Assembly: GCF_001584165.1 (NCBI RefSeq)
Contig: NZ_CP013233.1
Coordinates: 62,001-126,000, forward strand
DNA from: Collimonas arenae
GTDB taxonomy: Bacteria > Pseudomonadota > Gammaproteobacteria > Burkholderiales > Burkholderiaceae_D
DNA length: 64,000 nt
Direction of reading: 5' to 3'
Part shown: piece by piece, positions 35,059 to 45,576 of the stretch
Layout of the letters: the number at the start of each line of letters is the position of its first letter
Numbering within the stretch: the stretch's first letter is position 1
Program-made: the position numbers and the translations under genes
The notes under the pieces: generated by a model
What the model was told of the DNA's origin: nothing
What the model saw: only the letters and a program-made list of their open reading frames with translations
Database searches by the model: none

Positions 35059-36762
35059 CTATTTATCGGGAGAAAAATCGAAGTCGATATTACTCGATTT
35101 TTTCTTCGTCACGTTGATGTCGATGGCGTGGTCCGGGAAACTCGGGTTCACCAGCTTGATCTGGTGCTTACCCTCGGGCAGGACCAGCTTCTTCAATGGC
35201 GGGCTGACACCTTTCATGCTGCCGTCGACCAGCACATTGCCCCACGGCTTGATGGTCAGCGTGACGATGCCGGTCGGATCGGGCGCTTTGGCTTCGGCCG
35301 CCTTGGCGTCTGCTGTTACTACGGCATTGTCGGTGTTGCCCTTGGCCTGCATTTCCGATAAACGATCGCGTGCCTGTCCGGCGTGTTTGCCGTTCGGGTA
35401 CTTCTGGATAAAGTTGTTCACTTCCTGTGGCGTCGCATCCCGCTGTTTCAGCGTTTCCCAGGCGACAGTCTCGTCATCCAGCACTTGCTCGGCGGAGGTT
35501 GCCGCGAGCGCGGCGGCTGGCACGGGTTTGGGCGCCGTGGTTGCCGTCGATGCCGGCGGGGCGTGCGGATGAACCACGATGGCAACGGCGGTTGTTTCTG
35601 GTGCTGGCTGGAACAGGAGGTAAGCGCCAGCTAGCAACATACATGTGATGACCGCGCCTGCTCCCAGGAGCTGGGTGCGTGTCAATTTTTTTGTCATGAT
35701 TGCTTGCGGCGTCGTCGCATGAGATGCCTTCCCGTCCGAAGACCTGGATTTCTCCTTGCCTTGGTCGCTGTCGACTTTTCTGCTGCGGCTGCGGGAGGAA
35801 ATTGGAATGGCGATATCGCCATCCGGCATGGGCATCGGTACCGACAATTCCAGATCCAGCAACTGCCGGAACTCCTCGATCGATTGCGGCCGATCTTCCG
35901 GCTTGACCGCCAGGCCCTTGTCGATTGCCGCCAGAAATTCTTTGCTAAAGCCGGGATGGTCGCCGTTCTGCAGCAGTTCGATCGGGTCCTTGATCATGCG
36001 GGCGACCGAAGTCGGCGGCGCGCTCTTGACGATGGCGAAATAAATGACGGCAGACAGTGAGTAGATGTCGGTCCACGGTCCCTGCTTCATCATGGCATCG
36101 TCGGCATACTGCTCGATCGGTGCGTAACCGGGTTTCAGGATCACGGTCAGCGAATGGGTCATGTCGCCGATGATCTGGCGCGCCGCGCCGAAGTCGAGCA
36201 GCACCGCTTCACCGCTCTTCTGGATCATGATGTTGTCGGGCGAAATATCGCGATGCAGGATCTGCACCCGGTACATCGCGGCCAGTGCTTCCAGCATCGG
36301 CTTGAGCATGCTCTTCAGCCAGGCTTCGGTGATCTGCGCCGGCGAGTTCTGCACCACGCTTTTCAGGGTGCGGCCTTCGTAGTAACGCATCGCCATGTAG
36401 GCGGTATTGTTCTGTTCCCAGAAGCGGTACACCTTGATCAGCGCCGGATGGTCGAACTGCGCCAGCAGGCGCGCTTCCTTGATGAAGCTCTTGAGGCCGA
36501 TGGTGAAGGTTTCGCGGTGGCGCTGCGAGCGCACTACCACCTTCTTGTCCGCGCCGCGCCCGGCAAAGGCGCCCGGCATGTATTCCTTGATTGCCACCAT
36601 GCGGCGCAGCGAACGGTCGAAGGCGAAATAGACGATGCCAAAACCGCCTTCGCCAATGACGCCGATGATTTCAAAATCGGCCAGGCGTGTGCCTTTTGGC
36701 AAGCAGTTTTCGACAGCCGTTGCTGGTGCTTCTGTAGTTTCAATCGGCTTGACGTTTTGCAT
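35059..36762 (-). CDS. Transmembrane Ser/Thr protein kinase with PEGA domain
   Basis: 567 residues. Complete kinase domain: glycine loop GVIGEGGFGIVYFAFD (34-49), Lys59 in VAIKEY, Glu97 in IKEARLL, HRDISPDN (170-177), DFGAA (190-194), PGYAPIEQ (211-218) in the activation segment and TDIYSL (231-236). A linker rich in Ser/Arg/Lys leads to one membrane helix at about 365-384, then a periplasmic part with a Pro/Ala stretch, a TPR-like piece and a PEGA domain at the end (VTLTIKPWGNVLVDGSMKGV). It fits PpkA-type kinases that switch on T6SS by phosphorylating the FHA protein. Confidence 0.92.
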   Translation of the reverse strand: MQNVKPIETTEAPATAVENCLPKGTRLADFEIIGVIGEGGFGIVYFAFDRSLRRMVAIKEYMPGAFAGRGADKKVVVRSQRHRETFTIGLKSFIKEARLLAQFDHPALIKVYRFWEQNNTAYMAMRYYEGRTLKSVVQNSPAQITEAWLKSMLKPMLEALAAMYRVQILHRDISPDNIMIQKSGEAVLLDFGAARQIIGDMTHSLTVILKPGYAPIEQYADDAMMKQGPWTDIYSLSAVIYFAIVKSAPPTSVARMIKDPIELLQNGDHPGFSKEFLAAIDKGLAVKPEDRPQSIEEFRQLLDLELSVPMPMPDGDIAIPISSRSRSRKVDSDQGKEKSRSSDGKASHATTPQAIMTKKLTRTQLLGAGAVITCMLLAGAYLLFQPAPETTAVAIVVHPHAPPASTATTAPKPVPAAALAATSAEQVLDDETVAWETLKQRDATPQEVNNFIQKYPNGKHAGQARDRLSEMQAKGNTDNAVVTADAKAAEAKAPDPTGIVTLTIKPWGNVLVDGSMKGVSPPLKKLVLPEGKHQIKLVNPSFPDHAIDINVTKKKSSNIDFDFSPDK

Positions 36763-36785
36763 ATTCAGTTTTGGGTTCGACTTGG

Positions 36786-37628
36786 TTAAATATTGGTGCG
36801 AATGATATTGGGCTGGTTCCTAGGGGCGCTTGCCTGATGCGGATCGGCGATAAAGACGGTAAATGCCGTGCAGTTATCGTGCTTGGTTGTCGATGCGCCG
36901 CCGTTCCTTTCAACCACTGCGTGCATCAGGTCCAGCCATTCCTGTGCTGAACCGGCCTGGCTTACAGCCAGCTCCATGTCGGTTTCGGTGATCCACTCCC
37001 AGAAGCCATCCGTGCAAAGCAGGAAAGCGTCGCCATCCAGCAGTTCAGTGGCGTTTTGCGTGACCTCGGCCGGTGCGCTGCCTTCGGCGCCGACGGCGGC
37101 GCACAGGATGCTGCGCCGAGGGTGACGCCGCAGCTGTTCTGCCGAACAATGGCCGGCATCGACGAATTGCTGGATCAGGCTGTGATCCTTGGTTGCGCTA
37201 TGCAGCTTGCCGCGGCGGAACAGGTACAGGCGGGTATCGCCCATATGCCCCCACAGCGCCTGGCGATTTTTCTGGTCGATCAACAGCACCGCCACGGTGG
37301 AGCTCATGTCCTTCAGGCGCGGTATCTGCGACTGGCACCAGGTCAGCTGGTCTATTGCGTGGTCGATATAGGATTGCAATGCACGCGGACCGACAGATGC
37401 TTCATGCAGGAATTTCGCCAACACCGAATCGACCACCACGTTCGATGCAATCTCGCCGCCGTGCTGCCCGCCGACGCCGTCGCACACCACGATGCAGGCC
37501 AGGTCCTCATGCTGCGCGCAGCCCCAGGCATCCTGGTTGACCTGGCGGCCGCCGGCATGGCTCAGTTGCGCCATGCCCAGGACCACCGGTTGCGCGGTGC
37601 CGCTGCGCAGGGACGGACTGGCATTCAT
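36786..37628 (-). CDS. PP2C-type Ser/Thr phosphatase
   Basis: 280 residues. Metal-binding and catalytic motifs of the PP2C fold: GRQVNQDAWG (Asp33), VVCDGVGGQHGGE (Asp50, Gly51), WGHMGDTRLYLF near 125, LLCTDGFWEWI (Asp near 209) and HDNCTAFTVFI (Asp near 255). Soluble. It stands between kinase and FHA protein genes with short gaps, so it likely reverses the kinase, as PppA does in T6SS regulation. Confidence 0.93.
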   Translation of the reverse strand: MNASPSLRSGTAQPVVLGMAQLSHAGGRQVNQDAWGCAQHEDLACIVVCDGVGGQHGGEIASNVVVDSVLAKFLHEASVGPRALQSYIDHAIDQLTWCQSQIPRLKDMSSTVAVLLIDQKNRQALWGHMGDTRLYLFRRGKLHSATKDHSLIQQFVDAGHCSAEQLRRHPRRSILCAAVGAEGSAPAEVTQNATELLDGDAFLLCTDGFWEWITETDMELAVSQAGSAQEWLDLMHAVVERNGGASTTKHDNCTAFTVFIADPHQASAPRNQPNIIRTNI

Positions 37629-37673
37629 CGATTTGCTACCTGCGCGATGCGCTCCTGCTTGAAACAGGGCCGG

Positions 37674-38873
37674 TTAGGCATGCTGGGTTTCTTTCTTCAG
37701 TTTCTCGACCTTGCGTTCATAAGCCTGCAAAAAGGACTTGCCAAACAGCGCCTGGAATTCGTCGGCCGACGATTCGGCGATGATTTTCTGGAAGCGCTCG
37801 ACATACGCATCCCACAGTTTGGCCTTGCGCGTGGCCGGGATCAGCGATTCCAGCAAGCCGCCCTTTTTCTGGCGTTTCTCCATGACTTCAGGATTGAAGC
37901 GTTGCATCATCTCGTTCATCGTCGCCCGCATGCCCGACACGACGCCGAACTGGTGCGCATGCAAATCCTGATAGGCGTCCTGCATGGCTTCGGTGGCGCC
38001 CATGAAGCCTGGCATTTTCTTGCGCAGCATCTGGATCAGCACGGTCTGGCTATCGGCGAAAAATTTCAGCGGATTGTTGTTCCTGACTACCACCTTGGTC
38101 ACATCGGCATGCGCTTCGCGCTTGACCAATGCCCGCGATGCATTCAGATCGATCGTGCCTTGCACGGCGGTCGCCAGCAGCTTGCCGACGGTTTCCATCA
38201 TTTCCGGCGTCAGACCGGGCGACAAGGCGCCAGCCGGCAAGCCCGCACCTTTCATGAACGCCAGGATCAACGCGTGGTTGTCGGCATGCACGGCCGGTTG
38301 GGCCGCTGCCGCGTTGTCTTCCTCGGGGACGGCGAGTGTTGCCGCTACGGCCGGCGCCGGTGATGTCGCCGCAGTCGGCAGACTGGTCGGCAATCCCGCG
38401 CTGGCAGTGGCGGCCAGCTCCAGGTTCAGTTGCGCCAGCGCCGCCATCCGGGTTTCGGAGACGCTCAGCAGAGGTTTGGGGCTGTTCGCCCGCCGGCTTG
38501 GGTTGGTCGATGCATGGTCTGTAGGGCTGATCATGTCCGGGTTATCTTTCATCAAGTTGAGCTGCGCTTCGGCGCGCAGCAAATAAAGTCCAATCTGGAT
38601 TTCATCGCCTATCTGCAAGTCGTATTCGGATTCGGGATCGATCTCGTGGCCATTCAGCAGGATGGGATTGGCGCGGCTGAGGTTGGTAATCGTGTGGCGC
38701 AGGCCGTCGCTTTTGACTTCAGCCTGGATGCGGGAAACGAGATTGCGGGAATCGAGCAGGATGAAATAGTTTTCTTCGCTGCGGCCAAGGGTTTTTGGCT
38801 CACGACCGAAAACGGCCGACAACGGCAATTCGGGGGCTACGTTGTTGTAAGAAACAACATTAATTTTGATCAT
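37674..38873 (-). CDS. T6SS-associated FHA domain protein (TagH-like)
   Basis: 399 residues from ATG 38873 with AGGAAGC before it. FHA domain at about 20-100 (FGREPKTLGRSEENYFILLD, RNLVSRIQAEVKSDGLRHTI, NLSRANPILLNGHEI), the phosphothreonine reader. A long Ala/Pro/Ser linker follows, then the C-terminal TagH/ImpI-type domain: MMETVGKLLATAVQGTIDLN, KREAHADVTKVVVRNNNPLK, MGATEAMQDAYQDLHAHQFG and FQALFGKSFLQAYERKVEKL. First gene of the set kinase-phosphatase-lipoprotein, so it is both partner and probable substrate. Confidence 0.9.
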   Translation of the reverse strand: MIKINVVSYNNVAPELPLSAVFGREPKTLGRSEENYFILLDSRNLVSRIQAEVKSDGLRHTITNLSRANPILLNGHEIDPESEYDLQIGDEIQIGLYLLRAEAQLNLMKDNPDMISPTDHASTNPSRRANSPKPLLSVSETRMAALAQLNLELAATASAGLPTSLPTAATSPAPAVAATLAVPEEDNAAAAQPAVHADNHALILAFMKGAGLPAGALSPGLTPEMMETVGKLLATAVQGTIDLNASRALVKREAHADVTKVVVRNNNPLKFFADSQTVLIQMLRKKMPGFMGATEAMQDAYQDLHAHQFGVVSGMRATMNEMMQRFNPEVMEKRQKKGGLLESLIPATRKAKLWDAYVERFQKIIAESSADEFQALFGKSFLQAYERKVEKLKKETQHA

Positions 38874-39150
38874 CGGATAAGCTTCCTGGAGCTGGTGTGG
38901 CATGCGCAGCGCAGATCTGCGCCGGATGGGTTGCAGCTGGACTGGGAAATCATTGCATGCTTGGCAGCAAGTTTCATGCCCAAGAAGTGCGACCAGGAAT
39001 TGACCTGAGATAGACAGAAAATCATGCATTTGCAGGGCTGGCAACCTGCAAAACTGCCCTCGCTTGTCATTCGTGGTGACGTTTTCTGTCAGCGAGAGTC
39101 TGCTGACAGGCTCCAAGGGGGGAGTCGAGAATTGTAGATAAAGTTGAAAT
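38874..39150. other. Upstream region of the T6SS-type module
   Basis: 277 bases (316 to the aminotransferase stop). The FHA frame stays open upstream to 39116, but the extension has no family resemblance. It should hold the promoter of the four-gene module; no clear sigma-54 or sigma-70 box was found by eye. Confidence 0.4.
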
Positions 39151-39183
39151 GGCCGGATAGAGTGAGTGACGCTCTATCCGGCC
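39151..39183 (-). terminator. Strong hairpin downstream of the aminotransferase gene
   Basis: A perfect 12-bp stem GGCCGGATAGAG / CTCTATCCGGCC with a 9-base loop lies 6 bases past the aminotransferase stop (minus strand). Only a weak T-rich stretch follows, but it would separate this gene from the kinase/FHA module. Confidence 0.65.
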
Positions 39184-39189
39184 CAGGCT

Positions 39190-40382
39190 TCAGTGCTCGC
39201 GCAACATGGCCTTGATGCCACGTACCGCCTGGCGGATACGCGCTTCGTTTTCGATCAAGGCGAAGCGCACATATTCGTCGCCGTATTCGCCGAAACCGAT
39301 GCCGGGCGAGACGCACACCTTGGCTTTTTCCAGCAGTTGCTTGGAAAATTCCAGCGAACCGAGATGGCGGTAAGCTTCCGGAATGCGCGCCCAGATGTAC
39401 ATCGACGCTTTCGGGATATCGACCATCCAGCCGGCCTCATGCAAGCCCTTGGCCAGCACGTCGCGCCGGCTCTGGTACTTGGCGCAGATATCCTTGACGC
39501 ATTGTTGGTCGCCCTCCAGCGCCGCAATCGCCGCCACCTGCACCGGCGTGAAACTGCCGTAGTCGTGATAACTCTTGATGCGCGCCAGGGCGGCGACCAG
39601 TTCCTTGTTGCCGACCATGAAACCGATGCGCCAGCCGGCCATGTTGTAACTCTTCGAGAGCGTGAAGAATTCCACCGCGACATCGCGCGCGCCCGGTACC
39701 TGCATGATCGATGGCGCTTGCCAGCCGTCGAACACGATATCGGCATAGGCCAGGTCGTGCACCACCAGGATATTGTGCTCCTTGGCCAGCTTGACCACGC
39801 GCTCGAAGAATTCCAGCTCGACGCACTGTGCGGTCGGGTTGGAAGGAAAGCCCAGCACCATCATTTTCGGTTTCGGGTAGCTTTCCCGTATCGCCCGTTC
39901 CAGCTCGGCAAAGAAATCCACGCCGGACTCATTCGCACCGAGCGGATATCAGCGCCGGCGATGACGGCGCCGTAGATGTGGATCGGGTAGCTCGGATTCG
40001 GCACCAGCACGGTGTCGCCGCGATCCAGCGTCGCCAGCATCAGGTGCGCCAGCCCTTCCTTGGAGCCGATGGTGACGATCGCTTCGGTATCCGGATTGAA
40101 TTCGACGTCGTAGCGCTTCTTGTACCAATGCGCAATCGCCCGCCGCAAGCGGGGAATGCCCTTGGAAGCGGAATAGCCGTGGGTATCGGGGCGTTGCGAT
40201 ACTTCGATCAGTTTTTCGACGATGTGCGGCGGCGTGGCGCCGTCCGGATTGCCCATCGACATATCGACAATATCTTCGCCACGGCGGCGCGCCGCCATCT
40301 TCAGTTCGGCGGTGATATTGAAAACGTAGGGAGGCAGGCGATCGATGCGCGAAAATCTGCGCGGAGTTGGGGATTCAGACAT
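39190..40382 (-). pseudogene. PLP-dependent aminotransferase (AlaC-like), apparent frameshift
   Basis: From ATG 40382: [60 protein letters not shown], and [20 protein letters not shown]. Near 39922-39925 one G is missing in a GG(G)C run; the other frame continues [40 protein letters not shown], and the PLP-lysine site [20 protein letters not shown]. Repaired length about 397 residues. Class I aminotransferase of the AlaC/YfdZ type, which makes alanine from pyruvate with glutamate; in many bacteria it stands just before homoserine dehydrogenase, here not. Confidence 0.85.
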
Positions 40383-40600
40383 GTTTTTCTCTCACGTAAG
40401 CGCCCGGAACCGTCCGAGCGACGTTGGAACGGGAGCGCCATCGGTGCGACATGCATGGCGTTGTTCCGCAAACGATTCTAGAGAACATCCGGCGCTTATG
40501 CAATCCACTTATTTGCAAATGGTAAGATGGCTGCGCGCAAGCCGTAAGCTGAAAAGCGGCGCGCCTCATTTTCCTCTATACGCTGTCAAGGCCCGCCATC

Positions 40601-41862
40601 ATGTCATTTTCCTCCCTGGGTCTGTCCCCCGCTATCCTGCATGCCGTCGCTGAACGTGGTTATGTGACGCCTACGCCGGTCCAGATCGCGGCGATTCCGG
40701 CCATCCTGCGCGGCGGCGATGTGCTGGCTGCTGCGCAAACCGGCTCCGGCAAAACGGCTGCGTTTGCGTTGCCGTTGCTGCAGATATTGCTCGATGCCCG
40801 CAGCGAAAAGCCACGGCGGCTACGCGTGCTGATCCTGGTGCCGACGCGCGAACTGGCGCAGCAGACTGCGGAAGCCATCGGCTTGTTGGCCCAGGCGGCG
40901 CAGCAGCCATTGAAAATCGTTGCGTTGTTTGGTGGCGTGTCGATCAATCCGCAGATGATGGATCTGCGCGGCGGCGCCGACATCGCGGTGGCGACGCCGG
41001 GCCGCCTGCTCGATCTGGTCGAGCATAATGCACTCAGCCTCGGCGGCGTGTCGACGTTGGTGCTGGACGAGGCGGATCGCTTGCTGGACATGGGATTCGC
41101 CGACGAGATCGGCCGTATCCTGGTGCAGTTGCCGAAGCAGCGCCAGAGCCTGTTTTTCTCAGCGACTTTTCCCGCCGACGTGCATGCCCTTGCCGCCAGG
41201 ATGCTGCAGCAGCCGACGCGCATCGCCATTCCATCGCTGGAGCAGAACCAGCCCGCCATCGAGCAGCGCGTGATTCTGGTCGATGCCGGCCGGCGCACGC
41301 AATTGCTGCGGCATCTGCTGAAAGAAAACAATTGGGGCCGAGTGCTGGTTTTCGTTGCCACCAAATACGCGGCGGAACATATCGCGGAAAAATTGCACCG
41401 CGCCGGTATCAAGGCCAGTGCTTTCCACGGCGAATTCAGCCAGGGCGCGCGCAACGAGATACTGGCGGATTTCAAGGCCAGCAAGCTGCAGGTGCTGGTC
41501 GCCACCGATGTCGCCGCGCGCGGGATCGATATCGCGCAGCTGCCGGTAGTCCTGAACTACGACTTGCCGCGTTCGGCGGTCGATTACACGCATCGCATCG
41601 GCCGTACCGGCCGCGCCGGCAAGAGCGGCATCGCGATCAGCTTCGTCAGCGCCGACACGGAAGCACATTTCCGGTTGATAGAAAAAGACATCACCTGAAA
41701 TGCGTGCGTGAGCAGATCGCCGGCTTCGAGCCGGTGGAGGTTGCCGCGCCGGCATCAACCGGAGCTGCGGATGCGTCGCCGTCCTATGGCGGTGTCAAGG
41801 GCAAGCGCAAGAGCAAGAAGGACAAGCTGCGCGAAGCGGCCGCCCGCGAGGAATCCAAATAG
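40601..41862 (+). pseudogene. DEAD-box RNA helicase (RhlE-like), apparent frameshift near the 3' end
   Basis: The main frame to 41698 has all helicase motifs: Q motif (YVTPTPVQIAAIP), AAQTGSGKTAAF (I), VPTRELAQQ (Ia), GGADIAVATPGRLL, VLDEADRLLDMGF (II), FFSATFPAD (III), ATDVAARGIDIAQL, and YTHRIGRTGRAGKSG (VI). After RLIEK at 41682-41687 a missing base in an A run stops translation early; repaired, it goes on KRHHLKCVREQIAGFEPVEV and a basic tail (GKRKSKKDKLREAAAREESK) to 41862, about 420 residues. RhlE proteins unwind RNA in ribosome assembly and turnover. Even the shortened product keeps the whole helicase core. Confidence 0.85.
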
Positions 41863-42277
41863 TCGGGGTGTGCCAAAGGATGGTCGTCACGGGTTCACTT
41901 TAATGTTTTTGGGTAAGGTGGTCTTGAGTCATCTTTATCGCGTTTCAACGCCCTCGGCTCGGCATCCCGTCACTCCCGCGAACGCGGGAATGACGCTGCC
42001 GAAAGAATTTCATTCGAGCTCATATGGAGTAGCAGTGATGCACCCGCTGTTGTTTTATAAATTATCAATACGATAATTTATTCGCTTGGCTGCGAACTCG
42101 ATTGAGTTTCACATAGCGATAAATTACACTCTCGCCTGCGTGACAAAATCACGGCTATACCGTTGCCGGCACCAACCCGCCATCAACACCAGAAACATTG
42201 TCCTTAACCCTAGAACACCGGAAAACCATAGCCCGCCTACCCGGACGCGCGAATGCTATCCGTACGGAGCCAAAAGC
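41863..42277. other. Intergenic region with a REP-like palindrome
   Basis: 415 bases between helicase and dehydrogenase genes. It contains the single family A palindrome at 41968-41995; the rest (AT-rich towards 42060-42130) presumably carries the dehydrogenase promoter. No gene seen. Confidence 0.5.
41968..41995. repeat. Single REP-like palindrome (family A)
   Basis: CGTCACTCCCGCG-AA-CGCGGGAATGACG: one 28-base inverted repeat of the family that is paired at the other loci. Confidence 0.85.
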
Positions 42278-43307
42278 ATGAGTACTTTCATTTTCAATGA
42301 ATTGAATTTCGACAACCACGAACAAGTGGTCTTCGTTTCCGAAGAAAAATCCGGCCTCAGAGGCATCATCGCTGTCCACAACACCAACCTCGGCCCGGCC
42401 ATGGGCGGTTGCCGCATGTGGGACTATGCCAGCGAAGCCGTCGCCGTCAACGATGTGCTGCGCCTGTCGCGTGGCATGACCTACAAGAATGCAGTTGCCG
42501 GCCTGCCGATCGGCGGCGGCAAGAGCGTCATCATCGGCAATCCAAAGACTGCCAAGACACCCGCATTGTTCGAAGCCATGGGCGAAGCCTGGAGCGCCTG
42601 GGCGGCCGCTACATCACGGCGGAAGACGTCGGCACCAGCCCGGCCGACATGGCGCATATCGCCACCAAGACCAAATATGTCGCCGGCCTCGGCGCCAGCG
42701 GCGATCCATCGCCATTCACTGCGCTGGGCTGCTTCGTCGGCGCGCAAGCCGCAGTCAAGCATTACCTGGGCCGCGACTCGCTGGAAGGGTTGACTGTTGC
42801 AGTACAAGGACTGGGCAATGTCGGCTACGATTATGCACGCCGCCTGCGCGCTGCCGGCGCCAAGCTGATCGTTACCGATATCGACCAGGTTGCATTGGAA
42901 CGCGCACGCAGCGAACTCGGCGCCGAAGTGGTCGCCCCTGACGCAATCTATGACGTGCAGGCCGACATCTACGCACCTTGCGCACTCGGCGCCACACTCA
43001 ACCCGGCCACCTGGGCCGTCTGAAAGCCAAGATCGTCGCCGGTGCTGCGAACAACCAGTTGGCCACCGCCGACATCGGTGAACTGCTGCGCCGCAAGGAG
43101 ATCCTGTACGCGCCGGATTTCGTGATCAACGCCGGCGGCATCATCAAGGTCTGCTACGAGTACTACGACAAGCCGGAAGCCGATGTCGAAGCGCACGTGC
43201 GCGAAATCGGCGCGACACTGGCCGAAATCTTCAAGCAGGCCGATAGCCAAAGTTTGCCGACCAGTGTGGTCGCGGACAAACTGGCGGAAGCACGTTTCAA
43301 GAAGTAA
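42278..43307 (+). pseudogene. Leucine dehydrogenase-like (Glu/Leu/Phe/Val dehydrogenase), two apparent frameshifts
   Basis: From ATG 42278: VVFVSEEKSGLRGIIAVHNT, GPAMGGCRMWDYASEAVAVN, MTYKNAVAGLPIGGGKSVII (catalytic Lys in GGGKSVI, substrate Lys in TYKNA). At 42586-42590 one missing base shifts the frame to LERLGGRYITAEDVGTSPAD, then VAVQGLGNVGYDYARRLRAA (NAD site). At 43009-43012 a second missing base shifts to LKAKIVAGAANNQLATADIG, YAPDFVINAGGIIKVCYEYY and the end. Repaired, 343 residues, normal for leucine dehydrogenase, which deaminates branched-chain amino acids to 2-oxo acids. Two breaks in so conserved a gene argue for sequence error. Confidence 0.85.
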
Positions 43308-43385
43308 ACGAAAGCTGAATCGTTGGCAGGCGGGTCGATTTACACGCAGTGAGATCGACCCGCAACCACATGTGCTGTCGTACAG

Positions 43386-45566
43386 TTACGTCGCAATCGT
43401 CTCGAACGGCAACTTGCGCAGCCGCTTGCCGGTCAATGCGGCAACCGCGTTGGCGATAGCCGGCGCAATCGGCGGCACCGGCGGTTCGCCAACCCCGGTC
43501 GGGGTATCGGCGCTGGGCACCAGATAGACCTCGACGGTCGGGCACTGGCCCATGAGGACCGGCATGTAGTCGGGAAAATTCGACTGCTGAACCACCCCAT
43601 CTTTCAACGTGATTTCATAGCCGGGCTGTATGCTCGACAGGCCAAACACCAGGCCGCCCTGTATCTGCGCCTCGATGGTGCGCGGATTGATCGCCATATT
43701 GCAATGCACGCCGGCGGTAACTCGATGCACCTGCGGCCGCCCATCCTTCAGCGACACTTCCGCCACATAGGCGACCGAGGTGTCGAATGCGTGATGCACC
43801 GCCACGCCCCAGGCGTGGCCAGCCTCCAGCTTGCGCTTGCCGTAGCCGGAACGTGTCACCGCCAGATCCAGCGCCTGGCTGCTGCGACCGCCCGGTTGGG
43901 CAAACAGCGCCTTGCGGTATTCGACCGGATCGCGGCCGACAGAGCGAGCAATTTCGTCGATCAAGGTTTCCATCACATAGCCGTTATGACTGTGGCCGAC
44001 CGAGCGATGCCAAAGGACAGGCACATTGGCTTGCATGTTGTGCACCGACAGCGCCAGGTTAGGGATTGCATAGTGCGATTCCAGTACGCCCTCGGTCATG
44101 GTGCCATCGACGCCGTCCTTGACCAGGAACGATTCGAACGGGCTGCCGGTGAGGATCGATTGCCCGGCAATCACGTGGTCCCAGGCGGCGATCTTGCCGC
44201 TGGCATCGTAGCCGATGCGGACCCGGTGCACATGCATCGGCCGGTAATAGCCGCCGTGCAGATCGTCTTCGCGTGAATACATGACCTTGACCGGCGTGCC
44301 GCGCATCACCTTGGCAATATAGGCGGCCTCCACTGCATTCTCGGATTCCGGCAGGGCGCGCCGGCCAAAGGCGCCGCCCGCCATCATGGTGTTGAAGTCG
44401 ACCTTGGTGATGGCGATCCCCAGCACTTTGGCAATCGCCTGCCGATCCATCGACTGGAATTGCGAACCGGTCCAGACGGTGCAAGCATCGCCGGTGAAGT
44501 GCAGCGTCATGTTGAGCGGTTCCATCGGCGTATGCGCCAGGTAGGGGAACTCGAAGACTGCCTCGATTTTTTTCGGCGCCGTCGCCAGCGACGAGACATC
44601 GGCCTTGGCGGCTGGTGTGCCGGGCTTCATCGCCGCTTCACGATACGCGGCAAACAGGCTGTCGGAACTGACGCGTTCGATGCCTTTGGCATCCCATTCT
44701 ATCTTCAATGCGTCGCGAGCTTTCTTGGCGATCCAGTAGCCGTCGGCCACTATCACCACGCTCTGGCCGCCGCGTATTCCCGGAATCGTAAAAATTTTGC
44801 GCACACCGGGAATCGCCTTGGCGGCGCTGTCGTCGAGCTTGCCGATCTTGGCACCCCACGGCACGGCCCGCGCCAGCAGCGCGACTTTCATTCCCGGCAG
44901 ATCGACGTCGATGCCGAATTTCTGTTGGCCGGTGGATTTGGCGGCGCCGTCAAGGCGCGGCGTGGCTTTGCCGATGATCGTGAACTGTGCCGGGTTTTTC
45001 AGCTGCACGGTTTCCGGCGCCGGCAACTGCATCGCGGCGTTGGCGACTGCGCCATAAGTCGTGTGCTGACCCGTCGGGCCGGTAATGACGCCCGCGGCGG
45101 TCTTGCAGGCGGCTGGATCGACTTTCCATTGTTTGGCCGCAGCGGCGACCAGCATGCTGCGGGCGCGGGCGCCGATTTCGCGGTATTGCTGATAAGTGTG
45201 AGCGACACTGGTGGAGCCGCCGACCATCTGCATGCCGAAGGCAGTGTCGCGAAATACGTCTTCGCCTTTCGCCAGTTCGGCATGGACATTGTTCCAGTCG
45301 CAATCGAGTTCTTCGGCCAGCAGCATCGGCAGCGCGGTCAGCGTGCCTTGGCCGATATCGACCTTGGAGACCTGGATCACGACCTTGTTGTCTGGGCCGA
45401 CCCGCAGGAAGGCATTCGGCGGATAGCTTTTCTTGGTCGCGGTTTGCGCACTGGCGATACCAGTCAGCGAAGGAATGTAGAAGCCTAGCACCAGGCCGAC
45501 ACCGCTCACGGCGGATGCTTTCAGAAAAGTGCGGCGTGAATTTTTCGAGGGGATTGCATGTGTCAT
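43386..45566 (-). CDS. Molybdopterin-binding subunit of a periplasmic xanthine dehydrogenase-family enzyme
   Basis: 726 residues. A Tat signal (SRRTFLKASAVSGVGLVLGF) shows export of a folded cofactor enzyme. The body follows the isoquinoline 1-oxidoreductase beta (IorB)/aldehyde dehydrogenase type: QVSKVDIGQGTLTALPMLLA, GMQMVGGSTSVAHTYQQYRE, PYLAHTPMEPLNMTLHF, GGAFGRRALPESENAVEAAY and, at the end, VGEPPVPPIAPAIANAVAAL with the catalytic Glu in GVGEPP. The 2Fe-2S subunit gene lies 10 bases upstream. Substrate is an aldehyde or N-heterocycle; which one cannot be told. Confidence 0.9.
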   Translation of the reverse strand: MTHAIPSKNSRRTFLKASAVSGVGLVLGFYIPSLTGIASAQTATKKSYPPNAFLRVGPDNKVVIQVSKVDIGQGTLTALPMLLAEELDCDWNNVHAELAKGEDVFRDTAFGMQMVGGSTSVAHTYQQYREIGARARSMLVAAAAKQWKVDPAACKTAAGVITGPTGQHTTYGAVANAAMQLPAPETVQLKNPAQFTIIGKATPRLDGAAKSTGQQKFGIDVDLPGMKVALLARAVPWGAKIGKLDDSAAKAIPGVRKIFTIPGIRGGQSVVIVADGYWIAKKARDALKIEWDAKGIERVSSDSLFAAYREAAMKPGTPAAKADVSSLATAPKKIEAVFEFPYLAHTPMEPLNMTLHFTGDACTVWTGSQFQSMDRQAIAKVLGIAITKVDFNTMMAGGAFGRRALPESENAVEAAYIAKVMRGTPVKVMYSREDDLHGGYYRPMHVHRVRIGYDASGKIAAWDHVIAGQSILTGSPFESFLVKDGVDGTMTEGVLESHYAIPNLALSVHNMQANVPVLWHRSVGHSHNGYVMETLIDEIARSVGRDPVEYRKALFAQPGGRSSQALDLAVTRSGYGKRKLEAGHAWGVAVHHAFDTSVAYVAEVSLKDGRPQVHRVTAGVHCNMAINPRTIEAQIQGGLVFGLSSIQPGYEITLKDGVVQQSNFPDYMPVLMGQCPTVEVYLVPSADTPTGVGEPPVPPIAPAIANAVAALTGKRLRKLPFETIAT

Positions 45567-45576
45567 GGCCGGCTCC

